Shown here in pieces: positions 7,879 to 15,355 of a stretch of DNA of 37,893 nt; position 1 is the first letter of the stretch, and every line of letters begins with the position of its first letter. This DNA is from an uncultured Collinsella sp. (GTDB lineage: Bacteria > Actinomycetota > Coriobacteriia > Coriobacteriales > Coriobacteriaceae). The notes under the pieces are model-generated. The model worked only from the letters and a program-made list of their open reading frames with translations, had not been told where the DNA came from and made no database searches. The translations under genes were made by a program, and so were the position numbers. The stretch covers positions 1 to 37,893 of the forward strand of contig CALEBN010000015.1 of NCBI GenBank assembly GCA_937943045.1. Reading direction: 5' to 3'.

Positions 7879-8914
7879 TTCCGCCGACCTCGCCTCGTGC
7901 GAGTCTGCAGATATTAAACGACGCATCCTCGAGCTCATCGAGGATGCGCCCTCCATTGCGATCTCGGGTCACACCTCTCCCGACGGCGATGCCCTGGGCT
8001 CCGTGTTGGGCCTGGGCCTTTCGCTTATGAAGGTGTTCCCCGACAAGGACATCGCCCTGCTGCTGGCAGACGACGATCCTGTTCCGCGCATCTACCGTTT
8101 TATGGAGGGCGCCGACCTGCTGGTGCCGGCATCTGCCTACACCGGCAACCCGGACCTGTTCATTTCGGTAGACGTGCCGGTCGTCGAGCGTCTTAATAAT
8201 TCCGCCGAGGTGTTGCGTCGTTCGGCTCACGTGGCGTGCTTTGACCATCACCCGGCGCGCGAGGAGTTTGCCGAGGTCAGCCTTAGGTGTGTCAATGCCG
8301 CTGCTTGCGCCATGATTATCGATCGCTTTTTGGCCGATTGCGGCATTACTGCAAGCGATAGCATCGCTACCTGCCTGCTGTGCGGCCTGGTCACCGACAC
8401 CGGTCGTTTTCAGTATCAGAACGCCGACGCGGCAGCGTTTCATGCCGCCTCGCGTCTGGTGGCGCACGGTGCCGATCCGGCGCGCGTCGCGCTCGAGGTA
8501 TACCAGAGCATGCGTGTCGAGTTCTTGCACCTTAAGTCCATCGTCATGGGTCGCATCAAGACGGTCGCGCACGGGCGCGTGGCGTATAGCTATGCGTACG
8601 AGAGCGACCTTAAGGACTGCGGCGTCACCTCTGATGAGTGCGACGGCCTGGTCGATGTGGTGCGCTCGGTGATGGGTGTCGAGGTCTGCCTGTTCCTTAA
8701 GGGTATCGAGGGCGATACCAAGGTGCGCGGTAACCTGCGCTCCAAGGGCGATCTTGATGTTTCCGAGATTGCGGCCAATTTTGGCGGAGGTGGGCACCAC
8801 GCTGCCGCCGGCTTTACCAACGCCGGAACGATTTCCGAGACGCTCACCGCGGCACTTCCCATGCTGGCCGAGCTGGTAGGGGAGGATCCCGCTTCGGTGA
8901 CCGTCGAGCTCTAA
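7871..8914 (+). CDS. nrnA: DHH/DHHA1 phosphoesterase, NrnA-type (nanoRNase / pAp phosphatase)
   Basis: 347 residues. This family degrades very short RNAs or dephosphorylates pAp or c-di-nucleotide products. The DHH domain has SGHTSPDGDALGS near residue 35, a DVPVVERL strand, and the name-giving DHH in ACFDHHPAR. The later metal-binding part includes LVTDTGRFQY. The DHHA1 domain carries the substrate-binding GGGGHHAAAGF near residue 315. The start overlaps rbfA by 8 bases, with AGGAGG inside rbfA. The position rbfA-nrnA-truB is conserved in Gram-positives. The exact substrate (nanoRNA, pAp or cyclic dinucleotide product) cannot be decided from sequence. Confidence 0.92.
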   Translation: MTNSADLASCESADIKRRILELIEDAPSIAISGHTSPDGDALGSVLGLGLSLMKVFPDKDIALLLADDDPVPRIYRFMEGADLLVPASAYTGNPDLFISVDVPVVERLNNSAEVLRRSAHVACFDHHPAREEFAEVSLRCVNAAACAMIIDRFLADCGITASDSIATCLLCGLVTDTGRFQYQNADAAAFHAASRLVAHGADPARVALEVYQSMRVEFLHLKSIVMGRIKTVAHGRVAYSYAYESDLKDCGVTSDECDGLVDVVRSVMGVEVCLFLKGIEGDTKVRGNLRSKGDLDVSEIAANFGGGGHHAAAGFTNAGTISETLTAALPMLAELVGEDPASVTVEL

Positions 8915-8929
8915 CTTTTTGGATGGTAC

Positions 8930-9862
8930 ATGGCTCGTCGTACACCTTCTCAACTTAATATGCTGCTCGCCGTCGATAAGCCGGTGGGCTGCACGTCCCA
9001 TGACGTGGTTTCGCAATGCCGACGCGCCCTCCATGAGCGGCGCGTCGGCCATGCCGGAACGCTCGACCCCATGGCATCGGGTGTCATGGTGGTGGGCGTG
9101 GGCCAGGCAACGCGTCTGCTGGGCATGCTCACGCTCGATACCAAAAGCTACGTCGCCGACATCTCGTTTGGCGTCGAGACCAATACCGATGATGCGGAAG
9201 GCGAGGCCGTCCGCACAGTGCCCATTGCCGCCGACCTGCGCGATTCGGCCTATGCCCGCGAGCGCCTGTCCGCCATGCTGGGCCCGCAGATGCAGGTGCC
9301 TCCGGCGTTTTCGGCCATTTCGGTCAACGGCGTGCGCGCCTATAAGGCTGCGCGCGAGGGCAATGCCGTGTCACTGCCCCCGCGTCCGGTCGAGGTGTAC
9401 TCCGCCGACCTGATTGCCGTGGGCGGCGAGGACGACGTTTGCGTTTGGACCGTGGCGTTTTCGGTGAGTAAGGGCACCTATATCCGTGCGCTCGCTCGCG
9501 ACCTGGGTCGTGCCTGCGACAGTGCGGCACATATTTCCGCACTGCGCCGTACGGCCTCCGGTGTTGTTTCCATCGGCGCTTGCCATGCGGTCGAGGAGCT
9601 TTCTGCCGAGTCCGCTGCCGGCTTTGCCCTGGATCCCATTGCGGCACTGGGCGCCACGCGCGTCGACTTGCCGGGCGATCTTGCCGACGATCTGCTGTGC
9701 GGACGTCGTATTCCTATTGAGCGTGCGCTTGGGGGCTTCGATGCGTCGAAGGCGCCGTTTGCGCTGGTGCTCGATGGCGGGTTCAAGGCGCTCGCCCGTA
9801 TCGAGGGCGGCCGCTTTGTTATGGAGCACGTCTTTCCGCAGGCGATCGGCGGTGTTCGATGA
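8930..9862 (+). CDS. truB: tRNA pseudouridine(55) synthase TruB
   Basis: 310 residues. TruB makes pseudouridine 55 in the T-loop of tRNAs. The sequence shows LAVDKPVGCTSHDVV and the catalytic motif GHAGTLDPMASGVM, with Asp46 as nucleophile. Further family segments are TKSYVADISFGVETNTDDAEG, PPAFSAISVNGVRAYKAAREG and SKGTYIRALARDLG. The C-terminal region of about 80 residues is PUA-like. The ATG lies 16 bases after nrnA with only a weak GGATGG in front. The stop overlaps the ribF start as ATGA. Confidence 0.96.
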   Translation: MARRTPSQLNMLLAVDKPVGCTSHDVVSQCRRALHERRVGHAGTLDPMASGVMVVGVGQATRLLGMLTLDTKSYVADISFGVETNTDDAEGEAVRTVPIAADLRDSAYARERLSAMLGPQMQVPPAFSAISVNGVRAYKAAREGNAVSLPPRPVEVYSADLIAVGGEDDVCVWTVAFSVSKGTYIRALARDLGRACDSAAHISALRRTASGVVSIGACHAVEELSAESAAGFALDPIAALGATRVDLPGDLADDLLCGRRIPIERALGGFDASKAPFALVLDGGFKALARIEGGRFVMEHVFPQAIGGVR

Positions 9863-10866
9863 TGCTGGCCTCCCACGAGCTCGCGCGTATCTTTTTCGCG
9901 GGCGAGTCGGATGAGGCCCGTATCGTCGCCGCTGATGCATTTGATGATTGCGCTTGCCTGGGCGCCGCGTCGATCGCCATCGGCGTATTCGATGGCGTGC
10001 ATCGGGGGCATCACGAACTGATCGACGCGGTCGTTCGCGATGCGCATGCTCACGGCTGCAAGGCGGTCGTGGTCACCTTTGATCCCGACCCGGACGTGGT
10101 GGTGAGCTCTTCGCCCGCTCAAAAATTGATGACGACGGCCGACCGTCTGCATGCCCTGGCTCTCACCGGGGTCGATGCGGTCGTGGCCGTTCCCTTTACG
10201 CCCGCGGTGGCGGCACTTGACCACGTAGGCTTTCTTAAGTTGCTTTCGCGCGTCGTCGATATCCGCTCGATTCGTGTGGGTAGCGACTTTAGGCTGGGTC
10301 GCGGCGGCGCATCGGGCGTTGCCGAGATGCAGGCATGGGGTGCCGAGCGCGGCGTTGACGTCTATGGCCACGAGCTACTGTGCGTCGATGGACAGACGAT
10401 CTGCGCCACCCGTATTCGTCAGGAGCTCCGCCAGGGACATGTTGAGCTTGCCGCCGAGCTGCTCGGCCGCCCGTATATGCTGCGAGGTATTGTTGCCGGC
10501 GGTCGTCACCAGGGCTCCGACATGGGTTTTCCCACGGCAAATATTCAGGTGCCCGAGGGCATTCAGGTGCCTGCCGATGGCGTCTACGAGGGCTTGGTGC
10601 TGGTCGACGATACCGTATGGCCTGCCGCCGTCAACGTGGGCCTGCCGCCGACGTATGCCGACGATGCCGCCTCGGCTCATCTCGAGGCCAACTTGATCGG
10701 GTATGCAGGCGACCTGTACGGCGCCTCGGTTTCGCTGGCGTTTACACGTTGGCTGCGCCCGTCGCGCGTGTTCGATTCGCTGGACGAGCTTATCGCGACC
10801 GTCGAGGGTAATATTGACGATATCCGTCATCATTTGGGTGAGCAGGGGGTGAGCATCCGTGATTAG
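9859..10866 (+). CDS. ribF: Bifunctional riboflavin kinase / FAD synthetase RibF
   Basis: 335 residues. It converts riboflavin to FMN and FMN to FAD. The N-terminal nucleotidyltransferase domain shows IGVFDGVHRGHHELI, TFDPDPD and the later DFRLGRGGASG. The C-terminal kinase domain begins around GRPYMLRGIVAGG and holds SDMGFPTANIQ, a PADGVYEG segment and the acidic DLYGASVSLAFTRWLRP. The start ATG at 9859 overlaps the truB stop by four bases, so it is probably coupled. ATG 9862 is the alternative. No FMN riboswitch is possible here because there is no leader. The end overlaps dnaG by 8 bases. Confidence 0.96.
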   Translation: MMLASHELARIFFAGESDEARIVAADAFDDCACLGAASIAIGVFDGVHRGHHELIDAVVRDAHAHGCKAVVVTFDPDPDVVVSSSPAQKLMTTADRLHALALTGVDAVVAVPFTPAVAALDHVGFLKLLSRVVDIRSIRVGSDFRLGRGGASGVAEMQAWGAERGVDVYGHELLCVDGQTICATRIRQELRQGHVELAAELLGRPYMLRGIVAGGRHQGSDMGFPTANIQVPEGIQVPADGVYEGLVLVDDTVWPAAVNVGLPPTYADDAASAHLEANLIGYAGDLYGASVSLAFTRWLRPSRVFDSLDELIATVEGNIDDIRHHLGEQGVSIRD

Positions 10867-12973
10867 CGATGAGGAAAAAGACCAGGTGCGCGCTGCGTCC
10901 GACCTGGTTGCCATCGTGCAGGAAACGGTTGAGCTCAAGCCCCGCGGCCATGAGTTTTGGGGTTGCTGCCCCTTTCATGGCGAAAAGACCCCGTCGTTTC
11001 ACATTATCCCCGCCACGCAGGTGTGGCACTGCTTTGGCTGTGGCGAGGGCGGCGACGTCTTCACCTACATCATGAAGCGCGAGAACCTGAGCTTCCCTGA
11101 GTCGATTCGCTACCTGGCCGACCGTGCCGGCATTGAGCTGCACGATACCGGCGCCTATCGCGAGCGCGGCACCAAGCGTGCCCGCATCTACGACCTGTGC
11201 GCCGAGACCGCCCAGTTCTACCACACCATGCTCATGCGCGGTAAGGACAGCCGTCCGCGCGAGTATTTCGCCAGCCGCGGTATGGGCGGCGACGTCTGCC
11301 GCCGCTACTGCCTGGGTTTTGCGCCGGGTCGCAACGCGCTGGTGTCGCATCTGTCGCAGGCAGGCTTTACCCCGCAGGAAATGATCGATGCCAACGTGGC
11401 CGTGAGCCGTGGGCGCGGGCAGCTTGCCGACCGTTTTTACGACCGCGTGATGTTTCCCATCTTTGATGAGCAGGGTCATAACATCGCCTTTGGCGGGCGC
11501 ATTATGGGTGACGGCCAGCCTAAGTACCTCAACACCGCCGAGACGAGCGTGTTCCATAAAAAGCGAAACCTCTACGGCTTTAACTGGGCCAAGGAGTTTA
11601 TCGTCGCGCAGGATACCGCCATCGTGGTGGAGGGATATACCGACTGTATCGCCTGCTGGGAGGCGGGGATTAAAAACGTCGTCGCCACGCTGGGCACGGC
11701 GCTGACGGAACATCATGTAAAGACGCTCACTCGCTTTGCCAAGCGCATCGTGTATATGTTCGATGGCGACGCCGCCGGTCAAAAGGCCGCGCGCCGTGCG
11801 ATTCAGTTTATCGAGCAGGATTCGATGGACCTGCGCTGCGTGGTGCTTCCCGACGGCAACGACCCCATGGAGTTCATCACCGCGCATGGTGGCGAGGCGT
11901 TGCAGGCGCGTATCGACGCCGCCGAGCCCCTCATGGACTTTGTGTACCGCTCGCTGCAGGAGTCGAGCGACATTTCCACGCCGGGCGGTCGTGCCAAGGC
12001 GCTCGAGGATGCGCTGACGCTCATCTATCCGCTGCGCGATAGCTACATGATCGATACGTACTTTATCCAGATTGCCGACCTGCTGGGGTTGGACTTGGAG
12101 ACGGTGCGTTCGAGCTCGGGCCGTGTGTTTCGCGATGTTGCCAAGCGCGAGGACGCCGAGCGTCGTCGCGAGCAGAACTACGAGCGCCAGCGGGCGCAGA
12201 CCGAGCGCGCAGGCAGCGCAGGCGGTCGGGCGTCTGGTTCGCAGGGGGCGTCTCGCGGCACCTGGGCGTCGGGTGCGACGCCGCCGGTGTCCACACCGGT
12301 CGAGGAAGAGCCGTACGACTATGTGCCGCTCGAGGCCTACGGGGCCGCGCCGGTCGGGGTCGTCGACGATATGCCTCCGATCGATGTGCCGGTTGGCATG
12401 GATGGCGCGGCGCCGGTTGCCGGTGCAACGGACGCGTCTGCGGCACCGACGATGCCGATCGTGCTGACCGACCTGGAACGAAAGTCTTTGGCGGGGGAGC
12501 GCGAGCTGCTGACGATGCTCACGAGCTATCCCGACCTGTTCCGCACGTATGCCGACCGCATCTGCTCGATCGAGTGGGTGGATCCGCGCCACGAGTCCAT
12601 CGCGTGGGCCGTGCTCGCGACGCCGCCGGGCACCGACCCCACGGCGTGCATGGATGCGGCGCGCGCGGTGTGTCCCGAGGCAGCCTCCCTTGTTAGCGCC
12701 GGGCGCATCTCGTCGACGAGTAAGCACCCCACCGAGACGAACATCGTGTTTATGCTCGACACCCTCGAGCTCTACACCATCAAGCGCCGCATGCGCGCCG
12801 CACAGGCCAAGCTACGTCAGGACCGGTCTCTCGACGACGAGGCGCGCCGTGTGCTGACGATGCAAGCGATGCAAGATTCTCAGCGCCAGCGTGAGCTCCA
12901 AAAGTCGATCGGCGGCGTGGCAGACCCGTTCCGTTTGATCGGTTTGGAGACAGCGGGCGCCGATCAGGCCTAG
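10859..12973 (+). CDS. dnaG: DNA primase DnaG
   Basis: 704 residues, longer than the usual 580-640. It makes RNA primers at the replication fork. The CHC2 zinc domain has C37, H40, C58 and C61 (CPFHGEKTPSF ... HCFGCG). The polymerase core and TOPRIM domain follow (VVEGYTDCIACWEAG, GTALTEHH, FDGDAAGQKAA, DGNDPMEFI). An Ala/Gly/Pro-rich linker of roughly 100 residues (about 440-540) explains the extra length. It joins a C-terminal helicase-interaction-like domain (ERELLTMLTSYPDLF). The start is GTG at 10859 with GGGGGTGA upstream, overlapping ribF by 8 bases. The placement after ribF and ahead of rpoD is notable. Confidence 0.96.
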   Translation: MISDEEKDQVRAASDLVAIVQETVELKPRGHEFWGCCPFHGEKTPSFHIIPATQVWHCFGCGEGGDVFTYIMKRENLSFPESIRYLADRAGIELHDTGAYRERGTKRARIYDLCAETAQFYHTMLMRGKDSRPREYFASRGMGGDVCRRYCLGFAPGRNALVSHLSQAGFTPQEMIDANVAVSRGRGQLADRFYDRVMFPIFDEQGHNIAFGGRIMGDGQPKYLNTAETSVFHKKRNLYGFNWAKEFIVAQDTAIVVEGYTDCIACWEAGIKNVVATLGTALTEHHVKTLTRFAKRIVYMFDGDAAGQKAARRAIQFIEQDSMDLRCVVLPDGNDPMEFITAHGGEALQARIDAAEPLMDFVYRSLQESSDISTPGGRAKALEDALTLIYPLRDSYMIDTYFIQIADLLGLDLETVRSSSGRVFRDVAKREDAERRREQNYERQRAQTERAGSAGGRASGSQGASRGTWASGATPPVSTPVEEEPYDYVPLEAYGAAPVGVVDDMPPIDVPVGMDGAAPVAGATDASAAPTMPIVLTDLERKSLAGERELLTMLTSYPDLFRTYADRICSIEWVDPRHESIAWAVLATPPGTDPTACMDAARAVCPEAASLVSAGRISSTSKHPTETNIVFMLDTLELYTIKRRMRAAQAKLRQDRSLDDEARRVLTMQAMQDSQRQRELQKSIGGVADPFRLIGLETAGADQA

Positions 12974-13042
12974 ATGTTGTGGTCAACCAGCGTATTTACG
13001 CCTATATCCAGTCTGAATTTTGGGTATAGACGTCAATGTGTG

Positions 13043-13051
13043 TGCTAAAGT
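13043..13051 (+). promoter_or_regulatory. Possible extended -10 promoter of rpoD
   Basis: TGCTAAAGT (extended -10 with TG one base before TAAAGT at 13046-13051) lies about 33 bp before the rpoD GTG. No good -35 hexamer is present at 16-18 bp. Transcription may also read through from dnaG, since no terminator separates the genes. Confidence 0.4.
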
Positions 13052-13083
13052 AATGAGTCCTGTGGACTATGAAGGGAGAATCT

Positions 13084-14430
13084 GTGCCAAAAAAGAGTGA
13101 GAGCACGGGTACTGGGCTGGAATCCTACGTTGCAAAGCTCATGGGCAACGGCTCAAACAGGACTTCGGTAACCGAGGACGAGATTCAGGTCGCCCTGAAG
13201 GATATCGATGTGTCTGACGAGCAGCTCAACGCGGTGTATTCCGCGCTGCGCAACAGCGGCATCCAGATTATCTCCGCGAGCGGAAACGACGACGCCCCCA
13301 TGGACGTCGACGATGACGATAACGATAGCGATACCGACGATTTCGATGACGACGAGCACGATTCCGGCTCGCTCGACGATCACGAGCTTAAGATGGCCCG
13401 TCAGGCCGACGCCGAGATGGGTTCTTCCAAGAGCAAGAAGAAGCGCACCGTGCGCACGTCCCGTTCGCGTTCGCGCGTGCGTGGCATCGATGCCTCCACG
13501 GTGATGCTGACCGGCGACCCGGTTCGTATGTACCTTAAGGAGATCGGTAAGGTCGACCTGCTGACCGCCTCCGAAGAGGTCGATCTGGCCATGAAGATCG
13601 AGGCCGGTCTCGATGCCACCGAGAAGCTCGAGGCCGCCGAGGCGGGCGAGATCGAGCTTACCCGCGCCGAGATGCGTCGCCTGACCCGCATCGAGAACGT
13701 GGGTCTCGAGGCCAAGCAGGCGCTCATCAGCGCCAACCTGCGTCTGGTCGTCTCCATCGCCAAGCGCTATGTCGGCCGCGGCATGCTGTTCCTGGACCTG
13801 ATCCAGGAGGGCAACCTCGGTCTGATCCGCGCCGTCGAGAAGTTCGACTACCAGAAGGGCTTTAAGTTCTCCACGTACGCCACGTGGTGGATCCGCCAGG
13901 CCATCACGCGTGCTATCGCCGACCAGGCCCGTACTATCCGTATTCCCGTGCACATGGTCGAGACCATCAACAAGCTCGTCCGCGTGCAGCGCCAGCTTCT
14001 CCAGGACCTGGGTCGCGACCCGACCCCCGAGGAGATCGGTGCCGAGATGGACATGAGTGCCGACCGCGTCCGCGAGATCCAGAAGATTTCGCAGGAGCCC
14101 GTGTCGCTTGAGACCCCTATCGGCGAGGAAGAGGATTCCCAGCTGGGCGACTTCATCGAGGACTCCCAGGCTATCGTCCCGCCCGATGCCGCCAGCTTCT
14201 CCATGCTGCAGGAGCAGCTCACCCAGGTGCTCGACTCGCTTGCCGATCGTGAGCGCAAGGTTATCGAGCTGCGCTTTGGCCTTGTCGACGGACATCCCCG
14301 TACGCTCGAGGAAGTCGGCCGCGAGTTTGGAGTCACGCGCGAGCGCATCCGCCAGATCGAGTCCAAGACTCTGGCCAAGCTCCGCCATCCCAGCCGTTCC
14401 AGCAAGCTTAAGGACTACATCGAGTCTTAA
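13084..14430 (+). CDS. rpoD: Primary RNA polymerase sigma factor SigA/RpoD
   Basis: 448 residues. This housekeeping sigma factor directs RNA polymerase to -35/-10 promoters. A region 1.1-like N-terminus (VTEDEIQVALKDIDVSDEQL) is followed by a strongly acidic run (about 75-105) and a basic Lys/Arg/Ser run (about 115-135). Region 1.2 has DPVRMYLKEIGKVDLLT. Region 2 has NLRLVVSIAKRYVGRGMLF, DLIQEGNLGLIRAVEKFDY and FSTYATWWIRQAITRAIAD. Region 3 follows. Region 4 has ERKVIELRFGL and TLEEVGREFGVTRERIRQIE. I chose GTG 13084 because GAAGGGAG lies 7 bases ahead. The in-frame ATG at 13069 is part of that same stretch and has no site of its own. Confidence 0.97.
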   Translation: MPKKSESTGTGLESYVAKLMGNGSNRTSVTEDEIQVALKDIDVSDEQLNAVYSALRNSGIQIISASGNDDAPMDVDDDDNDSDTDDFDDDEHDSGSLDDHELKMARQADAEMGSSKSKKKRTVRTSRSRSRVRGIDASTVMLTGDPVRMYLKEIGKVDLLTASEEVDLAMKIEAGLDATEKLEAAEAGEIELTRAEMRRLTRIENVGLEAKQALISANLRLVVSIAKRYVGRGMLFLDLIQEGNLGLIRAVEKFDYQKGFKFSTYATWWIRQAITRAIADQARTIRIPVHMVETINKLVRVQRQLLQDLGRDPTPEEIGAEMDMSADRVREIQKISQEPVSLETPIGEEEDSQLGDFIEDSQAIVPPDAASFSMLQEQLTQVLDSLADRERKVIELRFGLVDGHPRTLEEVGREFGVTRERIRQIESKTLAKLRHPSRSSKLKDYIES

Positions 14431-14443
14431 CCTCGCAAGCAAG

Positions 14444-14478
14444 AAGCGCCCTCAAGCACATCCGTTTGGGGGCGCTTT
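14444..14478 (+). terminator. Intrinsic terminator after rpoD
   Basis: A long stem (AAGCGCCCTCAAG with TTTGGGGGCGCTT, wobble pairs included), an 8-nt loop and a short T-run. It begins 14 bases after the rpoD stop. Confidence 0.85.
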
Positions 14479-14483
14479 CATGC

Positions 14484-14509
14484 AGTCATTGGGGACGTCC
14501 GCAATGACT
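14484..14509. repeat. Small palindromic element, possible REP-like remnant
   Basis: AGTCATTG (14484-14491) and its exact complement CAATGACT (14502-14509) enclose a GGGACGTCC core. It has no T-run and sits between the rpoD terminator and the tRNA promoter. The GGGGACG core also appears in the larger inverted repeat at 34777. That similarity is short and may be chance. Confidence 0.4.
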
Positions 14510-14535
14510 AGTCGGAAAAATTCTCAAAAAAGTTC

Positions 14536-14563
14536 TTGCCCTAAGCTGATTCGTCCGTATAAT
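14536..14563 (+). promoter_or_regulatory. Promoter of the tRNA-Asn pair
   Basis: TTGCCC (14536-14541), a 16-bp spacer and a perfect TATAAT (14558-14563). The start point would be near 14570, leaving a leader of about 24 nt before the first tRNA. Confidence 0.75.
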
Positions 14564-14593
14564 AAACTTCGTTGCTTGAGAGCGCACACCTAT

Positions 14594-14668
14594 TCCTCGG
14601 TAGCTCAATGGTAGAGCACGCGGCTGTTAACCGCGCTGTTGTAGGTTCGAGTCCTACCCGGGGAGCCA
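14594..14668 (+). tRNA. tRNA-Asn (GTT), copy 1
   Basis: 75 bases including an encoded CCA. The acceptor arms TCCTCGG and CCGGGGA pair, with one T-G pair. The D-arm GTAGCTCAATGGTAGAGC and T-arm GTAGGTTCGAGTCCTAC are standard. The anticodon loop CTGTTAA carries GTT, read as Asn. The CCA is followed by a short spacer with its own terminator hairpin. Confidence 0.97.
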
Positions 14669-14677
14669 GAATTTCTC

Positions 14678-14699
14678 AGCCCGTTCCGCTGGGCTTTTA
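14678..14699 (+). terminator. Weak terminator between the two tRNA-Asn copies
   Basis: AGCCC (14678-14682) pairs with GGGCT (14691-14695) around an 8-nt loop and is followed by TTT. The stem is short, so read-through into the second tRNA is likely. Confidence 0.55.
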
Positions 14700-14702
14700 A
14701 AT

Positions 14703-14777
14703 TCCTCGGTAGCTCAATGGTAGAGCACGCGGCTGTTAACCGCGCTGTTGTAGGTTCGAGTCCTACCCGGGGAGCCA
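14703..14777 (+). tRNA. tRNA-Asn (GTT), copy 2
   Basis: Identical to copy 1 over all 75 bases, with encoded CCA and anticodon GTT. The duplicated block is 78 bp (14592-14669 and 14701-14778). No separate promoter is visible between the copies, so it is probably cotranscribed with copy 1. Confidence 0.97.
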
Positions 14778-14783
14778 GGTTGT

Positions 14784-14813
14784 AAAACCCGTCGCTTATG
14801 CGGCGGGTTTTTT
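14784..14813 (+). terminator. Strong intrinsic terminator after the tRNA pair
   Basis: ACCCGTCGC and GCGGCGGGT form a 9-bp stem (one G-T pair) around TTAT, with an A-run before and TTTTTT after. The flanking A and T runs suggest it works in both directions. Confidence 0.9.
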
Positions 14814-14971
14814 CATGCCGCGATCGCCTGTGGCGAACGTTACCGTATCAACATTTCGTGTCGCGGATGTAATCGCGAACCCCGCCACCTCAACATGGCG
14901 CACTCGTTGTAAACTATTGGAATGATTGCTCCCACGAGATGGTGCCGTGAGCACCAGATAAGGAGATTCTT

Positions 14972-15328
14972 GTGTCTGAGACCATTAACGGCAGCCTGAG
15001 CGTCTCGAACGACGTTATTGCCGATATTGCCGGTTATGCCGCGATGACGTGCTATGGCGTCGTCGGTATGGCCGAACAGCTCCAGGGCGCCGAGAGCGTG
15101 CGCCTGCTTGCCGGTCAGCGCCTCCGCAAGGGCGTGCTTGTCTCCGCCGACGAGAACGGCCTTACGGTCGATCTTCACGTCGTGCTCGAGAACGGCGTCA
15201 ACATGAAGTCCGTCTGCCACAATCTTTCGAGCTCTGTTGCCTTCACCCTGCAGGAGATCGCCCAGATCGATCCCGCCAGCCTTAAGATCGGCATCCACAT
15301 CGACGCGCTCAAGAGCCGTCTGAACTAG
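14972..15328 (+). CDS. Asp23/Gls24 (YloU-like) family protein
   Basis: 118 residues, typical for this family. Members act in the envelope stress response or sit next to the fatty acid kinase gene; the biochemical role is not settled. The sequence shows the family pattern: a short N-terminus, VSNDVIADIAGYAAMTCYGVVGM near residue 12, and DLHVVLENGVNMKSVCHNL. The helix VAFTLQEIA follows, then a final strand IGIHIDALK. The start is GTG with AAGGAG seven bases upstream. It is followed 27 bases later by the DAK2-domain gene, the same pairing as yloU-yloV in Bacillus. Confidence 0.9.
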   Translation: MSETINGSLSVSNDVIADIAGYAAMTCYGVVGMAEQLQGAESVRLLAGQRLRKGVLVSADENGLTVDLHVVLENGVNMKSVCHNLSSSVAFTLQEIAQIDPASLKIGIHIDALKSRLN

Positions 15329-15355
15329 CATCCGAAAACGGAGATTCAAATACCC

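Noticed and set aside
9800..9870. FMN riboswitch in front of ribF
   Set aside because: ribF starts inside the end of truB, so there is no leader that could hold it.
10790..12727. Long minus-strand open frame opposite dnaG
   Set aside because: Arg/His-rich translation without recognisable domains; DnaG motifs on the plus strand are complete.
14594..14777. tRNA pair as attachment site of an integrated element
   Set aside because: No integrase, direct repeat of a tRNA 3' end beyond the full duplication, or foreign genes are present; both flanks are housekeeping.
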